From Roseiterribacter gracilis (lineage in GTDB: Bacteria; Pseudomonadota; Alphaproteobacteria; BOG-932; Roseiterribacteraceae), in assembly GCA_018332375.1 (NCBI GenBank), contig BOPV01000001.1:2976001-3040000 (forward strand): a stretch of 64,000 bases of DNA. The letters run 5' to 3'. Made by a program: the position numbers and the translations under genes. Shown here piece by piece: positions 1-7,674 of this stretch (position 1 is its first letter; each line of letters starts with the position of its first letter). A model generated the notes under the pieces. That model did not search any database and was not told the origin of the DNA. It saw only the letters and a program-made list of their open reading frames with translations.

Positions 1-1
1 T

Positions 2-250
2 CTGGCGCGCGACCTGCCGATTGAGATCGCGCGCCGGCCTTTCACGTCCATCAGACGTCTCGCGCTCAAGGAAACGTCGCGCGAAGGCACGATCGATCTG
101 GCCGCCCGCCGCGCCGGCCACGCTGGCGAACTCGATCCGACCTATGTCCGCACGCTTTCGTCCGAGGAAGAGTGCCTTGTTGCGGTGCTTGCCTCGGGAG
201 AAGACCTGCTTCGTCGGGCAGCGAGGTACGCCGATGGCGCCGTCGGCTAA
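2..250 (+). CDS. C-terminal fragment of a probable recombinase (5' end outside window)
   Basis: An open frame runs in from the left edge and stops with TAA at 248-250, giving 82 residues. It overlaps the start of the next gene by 17 bases in another frame, the tight coupling expected inside an operon. Near its end is RRAGHAGELDPTYVRTL, which has the His..(8)..Tyr spacing loosely seen at the C-terminus of tyrosine recombinases (LGH....T..Y). Together with the two following genes this would make a three-gene recombinase set like Tn554 tnpABC. The assignment to a recombinase is inference from this short motif and from position; only the reading frame and stop are certain. Confidence 0.5.
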   Translation: MARDLPIEIARRPFTSIRRLALKETSREGTIDLAARRAGHAGELDPTYVRTLSSEEECLVAVLASGEDLLRRAARYADGAVG

Positions 251-1598
251 GCCTCTCGAAGCGCTTCCCGCGCCGGCGCACATCTTCGAGCGTCGAGGCG
301 CGAACGTCACCCGCGCGTCCTTGATCGAAGACGACGTTTGGGACGGCGTGAGTGAAACCGAAGGGTGCGGCAAATCCGCGTCCGCTCGCGTCATTCGCTG
401 GCGCGCGGCGATGCACGAGCAACATCGTCTGGGCGTCGCCGGCAGCGCATGCCTTCTCAATTCGGCGAAGCGCCTGTTGCTCGAAACGTCTGGCGACAGG
501 GCGTCGTTCTCGTCGCTCGGAACGTACTTCAACCGACTTAAGCCACTGCTTCGCTGGATGTCGTCGATCGGCGTGCGCGAATTCGGCAATCTCACCGCCG
601 AGGAGTTCGACGCTTTCATGATCGTGCGGTACGGCGAAGGTGCGTGCGCGCGCGATACCGACGAAAGCCTGATCGCCCGAGCCCGCGCCGCGTGTTTGGG
701 GTCGGCAGGTCCGCAGGAGCGGCATCGATTGTTGCAAATACTGAAGGCCGGACAGGCCGCCCGACGCGATGGCAGGCTCAATGACGCAGTCGCGTTCGAA
801 CTTCCGGCTTCCAAGGAAGTTACGTCGGGTCGCAACGCTACGCCGTCGTTGAACGACGAAGATTTGGCGCGTCTCGTAGGTGCCGCGCTCAAGACCCTCG
901 TGCTCGCCAGCGAGATCGTGGAGGCGCGCAGGCTCGAAGAGATGGGCCGCAAGTATCGCGGACCGTCCGGACTCGTGCGGAACGAAAAGGGCGTAAACGG
1001 TCTCACGCGCTGGGAGGTGGATCTGCAGGCGGCCGCCTACGTCGTCATCGCCGTCTTCACGGTGACGGCGCGGCCGGCGGATATCGTCGAGATGTCTCGC
1101 AACTGCATCACACTCCGACGCGCGCCCGGTCGGCTCGGGCATCTCGACGTCGCGATGCTGACCATGCACGACGTGAAATGTCGCCGTCGGGTCGTCCAGA
1201 AGCCGGCGCACTCCATCGTTCTCCACGCGATCGAGGCTTTGGCCGCGCTTTCGGATGTGCATCCGAACAGCGAAGGGCGGTTGTTCTTCGTACTTCGGAA
1301 TCGCCCCACGCGCGGCGACGTGCCCTCGGCGAAGCTGCCAGTCTCGGCGATGGTCGACCGAGTTGCGTCATTCGCCGAACTGAGAGCGGGCTTGGCTACG
1401 CGAGTTACGTTGCGCGGGCTTCGCGCGACGGTGTTCGACCGTCTCTGCTGCTATCCGCATGGATTCAGTGCAGCGTACCGGTGGTCGCACGAGGATCCCG
1501 ACACCACTAGCGGCTATGCGCGTCAGGCGCGCTTTGACGCGATCGCTGATGCCGCCATTCCGAAAGCGATGTCACGGATGCGCAGCCGTGCCCCCTAA
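234..1598 (+). CDS. tyrosine recombinase (phage-integrase fold), middle gene of a trio
   Basis: Encodes 454 residues from ATG at 234. A longer frame to base 21 exists, but that part overlaps the coding frame of the upstream gene, so 234 is preferred. Catalytic-box features of the tyrosine recombinase family are visible: TARPADIVEM (first Arg box), LRGLRATVFDRL (second Arg box, with the usual His of HxxR not preserved) and WSHEDPDTTSGYAR, which supplies the His/Trp box and the probable nucleophile Tyr about residue 428. Such proteins cut and rejoin DNA at element ends. The next gene overlaps it by 11 bases. The trio layout resembles Tn554 tnpA-B-C, RIT or gamma-mobile-trio elements; which one cannot be told without homology searches. 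Confidence 0.75.
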   Translation: MAPSAKPLEALPAPAHIFERRGANVTRASLIEDDVWDGVSETEGCGKSASARVIRWRAAMHEQHRLGVAGSACLLNSAKRLLLETSGDRASFSSLGTYFNRLKPLLRWMSSIGVREFGNLTAEEFDAFMIVRYGEGACARDTDESLIARARAACLGSAGPQERHRLLQILKAGQAARRDGRLNDAVAFELPASKEVTSGRNATPSLNDEDLARLVGAALKTLVLASEIVEARRLEEMGRKYRGPSGLVRNEKGVNGLTRWEVDLQAAAYVVIAVFTVTARPADIVEMSRNCITLRRAPGRLGHLDVAMLTMHDVKCRRRVVQKPAHSIVLHAIEALAALSDVHPNSEGRLFFVLRNRPTRGDVPSAKLPVSAMVDRVASFAELRAGLATRVTLRGLRATVFDRLCCYPHGFSAAYRWSHEDPDTTSGYARQARFDAIADAAIPKAMSRMRSRAP

Positions 1599-2055
1599 GA
1601 TTTACGTCGGTGCGGAATCGTCGGAAGCCATTTGGGACGCGGTGCGCGCGCTCGGGTGGCCTGACGTTCGCCCCTCGTTGAGCGAAGTCGCGAAGCGATC
1701 CGGGGTGCATGTTAGCACGATCAAGCGTGCGCGAGCCATCGATGCGGAACTCGACGCGGCGATTTCCCGTCGGAAGAGTGCAGTCCCGGCCGGCGTATCG
1801 AAGCCGGCGGAGGCGCGCGGGGAACTCGTGCGCTTGGCGAACGCCGCGCTTTTGACGGCGGACCGCGACGAGCTTCTGGCGCTAGAGAAGAACAAGGCGC
1901 GGAAGCTTGCCGAGCGCGTGGAAGCGCTGATCGACGAGCGGGATCGGCTGGAGGCGCAGATCCAGGAACTGCATCTGCAAATCGCAGAGTTCGAGCGCGT
2001 GGGCGCTCGCCGCCGAAAACCCTCTTTCGTCCCCGCTAACTCCAACTCGCGCTGA
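1588..2055 (+). CDS. small HTH/coiled-coil accessory protein of recombinase trio
   Basis: 155 residues from a GTG at 1588 (VPPKIYVG...), overlapping the recombinase gene by 11 bases. The N-terminal part contains a likely helix-turn-helix (PSLSEVAKRSGVHVSTIKRA, roughly residues 30-50). The C-terminal half is strongly heptad-like and charged (ALEKNKARKLAERVEALIDE and on), predicting a coiled coil. The size, position and HTH plus coiled-coil plan match the third, small gene of Tn554-type (TnpC-like) recombinase operons, which aids the recombinases in binding element ends. Function is inferred from context; no enzymatic motif is visible. Confidence 0.6.
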   Translation: MPPKIYVGAESSEAIWDAVRALGWPDVRPSLSEVAKRSGVHVSTIKRARAIDAELDAAISRRKSAVPAGVSKPAEARGELVRLANAALLTADRDELLALEKNKARKLAERVEALIDERDRLEAQIQELHLQIAEFERVGARRRKPSFVPANSNSR

Positions 2056-2124
2056 ACTAACGCAACTCGCGACGAAGCATCGACGCTCGAAGGGCCGGCC
2101 GCCACGCGTATGATCTGAGCCTAT

Positions 2125-2232
2125 TGTGAGCCGACTTTTCGATTTTGGCCGCTAAGCCTTTGTGCGGGAACGTGTGAGCCGAATTTGCGCGCACAGTTGG
2201 CAGGAAATGTGCGGGCACACCATCGGCTCACA
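2125..2232. repeat. cluster of direct and inverted repeats, possible element end
   Basis: The decamer TGTGAGCCGA occurs at 2125-2134 and 2173-2182, and its reverse complement TCGGCTCACA at 2223-2232. A second motif, TGTGCGGGMAC, occurs at 2161-2171 and 2208-2218. All lie in the 199-base non-coding gap directly behind the small gene of the recombinase trio. Repeats of this kind next to recombinase genes commonly are recombinase binding sites at the end of a mobile element, so this may mark the right end of the trio element. The boundary itself is inference; the repeats are seen directly. Confidence 0.55.
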
Positions 2233-2254
2233 TAGCTCACCTCTACTACGCCGG

Positions 2255-3010
2255 TCAGGGGATTCCTTGGATCTGGCGTTCGAACCTGCGGATCGCAACT
2301 TCGAGATCTTTCGACCGTCGGAACGCAAGCAGTATCGCAAAGCCGGTAATCAAGATCGGCATGTAGCAGAACCCCGCTAGCGCTCCGAAGATGAGCTGCA
2401 GAGCAAAAGCCCCGATCAAGCCGGCTTTGGTAAACAATGTGCAGCCGATCAACGTGAGGAATGCCACACCACCCGAGAGAAATGCGATGCCAGTTTGCCA
2501 CTCTTCGAGCGTGCTCTCGAGGCGCGTTCGAAAGCTGTCGCGATATGCATCGAACGCGTCCGACGCTCCTTGCGCCGCCGACACCATACGATCCTCAAGT
2601 TCACGATGCTTCGGATTAATGTATATGGTGAAATCGTCCGTTCCGTGCAGAGCGGCTTCGTCCATTGCGTTGCGCTCCAGCTCCCGCATTTCGCGCTCCG
2701 TTTCAGAAACGATCGCTGCAAATGCATCGTCGGCTTCAAGCAAACGCTCCCGTTGTTGCTCTGCGTTTCCGGGCAAAAACGAGGCAAACGACGCTAGCGC
2801 AAGGTTGAGCGCGACTGCGAGTTGAAACAGCGATTGAAAGTTCTGAAGCTCGAACTCTTTTCGGAACAGGTTCTTTTCGTATGGAAGCGACAGCATCGCA
2901 GCTATAAAAAGACCCTGCAGAACAAAGACAAAATACAGCCACTTCAGCCGCCGCATCTGTTGACGGTGTAGGTTGCGATCGTACGCGCTCGACGGAAGGA
3001 AGAAGCTCAT
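2255..3010 (-). CDS. hypothetical membrane protein with cytoplasmic coiled segment
   Basis: 251 residues starting ATG at 3010. One clear membrane segment lies near the N-terminus (LKWLYFVFVLQGLFIAAML, about residues 23-41) and another near 62-80. A long charged, probably helical stretch (residues ~82-160) follows, then two or three membrane segments (TGIAFLSGGVAFLTLIGCTL, FALQLIFGALAGFCYMPILI) near 175-230. I do not recognise the family. It is the last gene before the recombinase trio end and lies in the mobile region, in the same direction as the probable nuclease gene 43 bases upstream, so the two may be co-transcribed as cargo. Confidence 0.6.
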   Translation of the reverse strand: MSFFLPSSAYDRNLHRQQMRRLKWLYFVFVLQGLFIAAMLSLPYEKNLFRKEFELQNFQSLFQLAVALNLALASFASFLPGNAEQQRERLLEADDAFAAIVSETEREMRELERNAMDEAALHGTDDFTIYINPKHRELEDRMVSAAQGASDAFDAYRDSFRTRLESTLEEWQTGIAFLSGGVAFLTLIGCTLFTKAGLIGAFALQLIFGALAGFCYMPILITGFAILLAFRRSKDLEVAIRRFERQIQGIP

Positions 3011-3052
3011 GCGTTGACGCTTTCGCTCCTCAATTTTGGGCTGCGCAACAGT

Positions 3053-3886
3053 TCATCTTGGAGCAGGCGAGGACTCAAAATCGCTGCTTGGATTCGGGCC
3101 CATGTCTTTGACGACAACGGTCCAGCGCACGGAATTGCGCTCAAAGTACTCCGACTGCGCATCAGTACTCTCCGCGAGGCTTCGCACCGAACGAGGCGCG
3201 CTACGAAGGCGTCCGATGTACGCGTGCCCTTCGTCGCTTACCCCGGGAGGTGCGCGAAATCTCGGCTTAAGATGTCTAGCAACCGCAGAGACACCCGCGG
3301 GCGAACCGGGCCTGACGTCTGGGTAGCTAATTGGAGGGCCGGAAAGGCAAACGAGATTGTGCCAGGGCCTGCTCTTAGGAAGGAAATTGGCAGCGCGCCG
3401 CCAGTCACCATCCTCATGTTCCAGGAATGCATCTCGCACGAACCACGGATCGAGCACCGTGCATCCCGCATGAAAGTCAGCAGGGTGACCGGGCCACCAA
3501 TTATAAAAGAGATATAATGGGTGAAGGTTCGCCGCGCTTGCGTGCTCTTGCAAGGCTTCACACTGTTGTGAATCGAGCGCGGGGTACGACAGATTTTCCT
3601 TCTGGCCGTCGAGACGCTTCGCCTGAAACCTGATGCCGAAGTATTCGGCCGGCCCGACAAAATGCATGTCGATATCGCCGCCAACCAAACTCTCGTTATG
3701 TGTTTTGTATGCGTCGACCTGGTCGGGATAGTAGCGCCGCAGCCACGCAACAATCATGTCCGTGATCGTGGTTTCGCTGACTCTGGCCGGTTCGGACCAT
3801 CCGTGTTCAAGCGTATCCCAGACGGTGGCGGCGAGCTGCACGAAGCCGTCGCACAGAGTCGCGCCATCGGGCTTTGTCCAAAACAC
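3053..3886 (-). CDS. DUF6615-like protein, probable PD-(D/E)xK-type nuclease
   Basis: 277 residues. The core GGDIDMHFVG followed after a short strand by FGIRFQAKRL (about residues 70-92) has the D...QxK pattern of restriction-endonuclease-like (PD-(D/E)xK) folds, in which Gln can replace the usual Glu. The following LYLFYNWW and GCTVLD...FVRDA segments match my memory of the DUF6615 family. A GC-rich tail after residue ~185 has no recognised domain. It sits in the mobile region, divergent from a HEPN-domain gene, and both are plausible anti-phage or addiction cargo. DNA cleavage activity is inference from fold motifs only. Confidence 0.6.
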   Translation of the reverse strand: MFWTKPDGATLCDGFVQLAATVWDTLEHGWSEPARVSETTITDMIVAWLRRYYPDQVDAYKTHNESLVGGDIDMHFVGPAEYFGIRFQAKRLDGQKENLSYPALDSQQCEALQEHASAANLHPLYLFYNWWPGHPADFHAGCTVLDPWFVRDAFLEHEDGDWRRAANFLPKSRPWHNLVCLSGPPISYPDVRPGSPAGVSAVARHLKPRFRAPPGVSDEGHAYIGRLRSAPRSVRSLAESTDAQSEYFERNSVRWTVVVKDMGPNPSSDFESSPAPR

Positions 3887-4012
3887 GTTGCCGGTACCCG
3901 CAGATATCGAGAGCGAACCTTTTTACTGAACAATCGTGCCAAATTGTCACTTATTGATGAAAGGCCGACATTAGGTCGGGGCGAACCGGCGAATGCGTCA
4001 TCGGGCGGGCAG

Positions 4013-5314
4013 ATGGACAAACAGCAAAGGGGGGAGCTGCAAAAGCTCGCAACGATTTACGTGGACGCGTTTCGGGAAGCGGCCGTGCAGGGTCGCGACG
4101 ACGTTGCACGTATCCTTCGCAGCCCCGGTTGGACTCTCCACGAGCTTGGCGCGATAGAGCACACGCCAGAACTAGTTCAAGCGCTGGCAGACCTGTCGCA
4201 ACGTGCTGCGGAATACCTTGGAGCTACCAAAGGTAACGAAAGCGCCATTCGCAAAATTGCAGAACAGTGCGCCTTCGAATTGAAGGACGAATCCAATCCC
4301 GAAGTTCTGACTTCAGGTATCGACCGCCTAATCGACACGATCTTGACCCGTGCAACTACGGTGATCGAGGGCATATATCCGAATTACTTATTTCATCTCG
4401 CCGGCGCTGACGTGAGCATCGGACCAGTTCGAGCGACAACGACGCAGCGTTTCGATCAGGAGCTTCGCGAACGACCGGAGGGCGAGCTCGTCCGGTTGGT
4501 GCCAGGGAAACGGCTGACTTACACGGAATTTCCAGAGCCGGGTGACGCGTGGACCTTCACGATCCACCCCGTATGCTGGGTTGTTTCCATCGTCGGCGCC
4601 CCGGAGAATGCAGACGAAGAGGCCAAGTGGTTGATCGACGTGGCCGTCAGCTATCTCCGTCTCCTCGTTCCAGAACGTGGTCCGCTTTTCCCCAAGATTG
4701 GCGACGTTGAGCCTCACCCGTTTTTTCCACATCACGAGAAGGCGGGGATCAAGCTTACTTGCACAGCAGCATCGTTCGGCAAAGTTTCGTTGCCGCCGAC
4801 GTATTCAATAACGCCGCTCATTCAGCGCGCCATAGCCACCGACTCGTTCAAGGCGAATGCGGATGCGATTTTTAACGCACGTCCGAAATCGCTCGGCGAG
4901 CAGATTGGCCGTGGACTCGGCTGGCTCGCACGCGGTCGTCAGGCCGCCGATCGCGCTGAACGGTTCCTGTATTTCTTCACAGCGATCGAGGCCGTTCTCA
5001 CGCGCGACGACAAGACTTCGCCGGTCGTACAGACCATTGCTCGACATGCCGCGGTCATGCTGACGGACGACAACGGGGGTCGAGCAGAGCTCGCCTCGCT
5101 TCTAAGAAAACTCTACTCAAATCGATCGGCCCTCATTCACGGCGGCGACCCTTCGGTAATCTGGACGAGCGCGAACACGCTGCAGCAGATCGCCGAGAGC
5201 ATTTTCTTCTTGCTTGTCCGCACGCCTGATTTGGCGCGAAAGCACGAGAGCTTCTGCGACGAGCTCGCGCGCGCGACGTATGGTTTGCCCTGGAGCGGCC
5301 GTCCGCAAATCTAG
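4013..5314 (+). CDS. HEPN-domain protein (ApeA-like HEPN)
   Basis: 433 residues from ATG at 4013; the open frame extends further left but that part overlaps the divergent nuclease gene. The last third (about residues 315-415) resembles Apea-like HEPN domains. RFLYFFTAIEAVLTRDD opens it, and KLYSNRSALIHGG supplies the R-x4-H motif (Arg-Ser-Ala-Leu-Ile-His) that forms the RNase centre in HEPN ribonucleases. The N-terminal part is unassigned and may sense or bind something. HEPN proteins of this type are known from abortive-infection and toxin systems. Placement beside a probable nuclease inside a serine-recombinase element supports a defence role, but RNase activity and target are inferred. Confidence 0.65.
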   Translation: MDKQQRGELQKLATIYVDAFREAAVQGRDDVARILRSPGWTLHELGAIEHTPELVQALADLSQRAAEYLGATKGNESAIRKIAEQCAFELKDESNPEVLTSGIDRLIDTILTRATTVIEGIYPNYLFHLAGADVSIGPVRATTTQRFDQELRERPEGELVRLVPGKRLTYTEFPEPGDAWTFTIHPVCWVVSIVGAPENADEEAKWLIDVAVSYLRLLVPERGPLFPKIGDVEPHPFFPHHEKAGIKLTCTAASFGKVSLPPTYSITPLIQRAIATDSFKANADAIFNARPKSLGEQIGRGLGWLARGRQAADRAERFLYFFTAIEAVLTRDDKTSPVVQTIARHAAVMLTDDNGGRAELASLLRKLYSNRSALIHGGDPSVIWTSANTLQQIAESIFFLLVRTPDLARKHESFCDELARATYGLPWSGRPQI

Positions 5315-5356
5315 CGCGGATTTCGTCCGTACGTCGCGCACCGTTCGCCCACGTCG

Positions 5357-6919
5357 TTAGCCGGCGACGGATCTTCGCGACGGGGGCGACCACAGTCGAT
5401 CTTTCGTCACGTGCGCGACGCCCAGCGACTTACCGTCCGAGCGAAACAACTCGATCTCGCCCGGACCAACCTTGATGCAGGTGAGCAGCCGGTTGAGTTC
5501 GGCGGCGAACGCGAGGCGCTCGTCGATGGTGGCGGTTTCAAGTTCCCGGGCACGCTTCCAAGCTTCGATGACGTCGAATTTACGCGGCCCGCCTGCCTTC
5601 GCAGCCGCGAGCGCATGCGCCGTGGCCTCTTCGCGCAACGCCGCTTCCTCTTCGGCAAGGTCACCCACGAGTTTCAGGATGTCCGGCGGCGAGACCTTGC
5701 GACTTGCGAACTCGTGTAGCAGCGCGCCGCGCTTCGCTGCCTTCTCGGCGGCGCGACCGCTGGCGAGCGCGGACGCGCGCCGGTGCATCGCGACGGCGTG
5801 GTCGGCCTCGCCGATGAATTGGAGTGCGAGAACGACGGTGTAGGTTTCAAGCTTGTCGAAGGGAAAACGCGGAGGGTCGTCGCAGTGCTCACCGCGAATG
5901 TGGTTGGAGCAGACGGCATAGGCAAGATCGCCCGTACCCGGACTCGAACGTCCCTTGTTCTGGCGGTAGATCGGCGAGCCGCACGACGCGCAGACCCCGA
6001 GCCCCCTAAACAGGTTCGAGAACCTTTCACCCTTCTGGCCAGGCTTGTTGCGCCGGCTCGCGCGCGCATCCGCCTCGTTGATGAACGTCACCAGGTCGAT
6101 CACGGGCGGGTAGTAATCGGCGACCTCTTCGCCGACGGGAACGCGCACTCCGTTGACCTTCTTGTGAGGCTGGAAAAAGCCGACGACCTGGCGATTTCCC
6201 AGGATCTTCTTCACGTATGTTTCACCCCATCCTTGCTTGCGCGCGATCGGCGGGACGCCCTCCTGATTGAACACGCGCGCGATCTTTCGGGGCCCGATAC
6301 CGCCGATTGACATCGCGTAGATCCGTTCGACGACGGCCGCGGCCGTTGGAATGAGACGGAACTCGCCGACGGTTCGGTCGAACTCGATCCAGGCGGGCGA
6401 GATCGACGTCATCGGCTTCAGGGAGATCGTCGCGCGCTTGCCGTCCCAAGTTTCAGCGAGGCGGTCGCTCTTCACCTTGCTTTCGTCGTGACCGCGCTCG
6501 AGCTTGCCGATCAGGCGCTGCAGAAGGCTCGAGTCCTTGCGAAGGAGATCGACGCTGTACCGGACGCGGTCGAACAGTGTGATGATCTCGACCCCGTGAT
6601 TGACGATCTGTTGGATCACGGCGACGGCGTCGTAGGGCGGCATCCTGCTCAGGCGATCGAGAGATTCGATCAGGAGGATCGACCCAGGTCGTACGGTCCC
6701 TTGCGTGATGGCCGCCAGGAACCGACCGAGCGCACCTTCCTTGACGTTGTCGCCGCGGAAGGCGCTTCGGCCCAGATCCTTGAGGGTTTCGTCCAGCCGG
6801 TAGCCGTTCTCCTGGCACCAGCGCTCGGCCAAGGCGAGCTGTCGTCGTTCGGAATCTCCGGCCGCCTGTGCGGAGCTGGAGAAGCGGATATAGCTGATAG
6901 CTAAAGGTTTTTCGGTCAT
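5357..6919 (-). CDS. large serine recombinase / integrase
   Basis: 520 residues from ATG at 6919 (MTEKPLAISYIRFSSSAQ); a longer frame starts 20 codons upstream but MTEKPL fits the family start. The N-terminal resolvase domain has the catalytic serine in YIRFSSSAQ (Ser14) and the LIESLDRLSR helix. A Recombinase domain follows (GGIGPRKIARVFNQEGVPP, ~210-230), then a zinc ribbon with CASCGSPIY and CSNHIRGEHC, and a coiled-coil C-terminus. This is the architecture of large serine integrases. The gene start lies only about 56 bases from the broken end of comM, the usual position of an integrase next to its attachment site, so it is very probably the enzyme that integrated this island. Confidence 0.93.
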   Translation of the reverse strand: MTEKPLAISYIRFSSSAQAAGDSERRQLALAERWCQENGYRLDETLKDLGRSAFRGDNVKEGALGRFLAAITQGTVRPGSILLIESLDRLSRMPPYDAVAVIQQIVNHGVEIITLFDRVRYSVDLLRKDSSLLQRLIGKLERGHDESKVKSDRLAETWDGKRATISLKPMTSISPAWIEFDRTVGEFRLIPTAAAVVERIYAMSIGGIGPRKIARVFNQEGVPPIARKQGWGETYVKKILGNRQVVGFFQPHKKVNGVRVPVGEEVADYYPPVIDLVTFINEADARASRRNKPGQKGERFSNLFRGLGVCASCGSPIYRQNKGRSSPGTGDLAYAVCSNHIRGEHCDDPPRFPFDKLETYTVVLALQFIGEADHAVAMHRRASALASGRAAEKAAKRGALLHEFASRKVSPPDILKLVGDLAEEEAALREEATAHALAAAKAGGPRKFDVIEAWKRARELETATIDERLAFAAELNRLLTCIKVGPGEIELFRSDGKSLGVAHVTKDRLWSPPSRRSVAG

Positions 6920-6964
6920 CCCCAGGGTATCCGCGTAGACCTTGCAAGGCGCAACGCGGTGCCG

Positions 6965-6990
6965 GGGCGTATGGGTCACACGAGCAGCAA
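6965..6990. other. element/chromosome junction inside comM (attL or attR)
   Basis: On the minus strand comM reads normally through GAHNLLLV and is followed at once by TGA, where intact ComM continues GPPG.GK. The change from chromosome to element sequence therefore lies at or within a few bases of 6978. The serine-recombinase gene begins 56 bases away. The exact core dinucleotide cannot be set because the other end of the element is outside the window. Confidence 0.7.
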
Positions 6991-7626
6991 ATTATGCGCA
7001 CCAGCCGCAGCGATTTCGAGCGCACGGCGCGCGCTTTCCTGGCCCCGCACGTCGGCGAGATCGGCATGCGAAGGTGCATCGTCGCGCGGCGTTGCGGGTG
7101 CCGGTTGCGACAGGATCTGCGTGCCTTTGAAATGGTTGATCAGCACCAGCAACGATTGCGGCGCGATGATTTCGAGCGGGCCGGCCCAGGCTGCTTCGCC
7201 GCCTTGTGCAGCGGGACAGATCAGGCCGCGCTCGCGCGACACCGCATCGATCGCCGCGGGCAGCACGCCAGTGACGGATGCGATCTGCCCGTCGAGCGCC
7301 AATTCACCCAGCGCCGCGAAACGCGCCAGCTCGTCACGCGGCAGCACCTCCATCGCGCCGAGCAGGGCCAGCGCGATTGGCAGATCGAAATGCGAGCCTT
7401 CTTTCTGGACGTCGGCCGGCGCGAGATTGACCGCGACACGTTTGGCCGGCAGCGACAGGCCCATCGCGTAAAAGGAGCTGCGCACGCGTTCGCGACTTTC
7501 CGCGACCGCCTTGTCGGGCAAGCCGACGACGAGAAACCCGGGCATGCCGTTGGTGATTTGCGCCTGCACGTCGATCGACTGCACGTCGCAACCCCGAAAG
7601 GCGACCGTATGGATCCTGGCAACCAT
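6976..7626 (-). pseudogene. comM: comM (YifB, Mg-chelatase-like AAA+ protein), truncated by insertion
   Basis: Begins MVARIHTVAFRG at ATG 7626, the typical ComM start, and matches the ComM N-terminal domain for 216 residues (MPGFLVVGLPDKAVAESRER, VAVNLAPADVQKEGSHFDLP). It ends at GQESARRALEIAAAGAHNLLLV and a stop, immediately before the Walker A loop. Intact ComM is about 500 residues and is a helicase that promotes branch migration during natural transformation. This copy lacks the entire ATPase core, so it cannot work unless the element excises. Twelve more in-frame codons exist upstream of the chosen start, but the family start is clear. Confidence 0.9.
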
Positions 7627-7674
7627 TGCGAGAGAGTGCGCAAAAACGCGACGATCTCGCAATATATTTAACGG

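Noticed and set aside
66..1262. Minus-strand frame of 398 codons opposite the tyrosine recombinase
   Set aside because: The plus strand carries recombinase motifs and overlapping gene starts; the antisense frame is low-information and His/Arg-rich.
6976..7626. comM truncation as an AbaR/Tn7-like insertion
   Set aside because: The gene at the junction is a large serine recombinase and no TnsA/B/C-like genes are visible.
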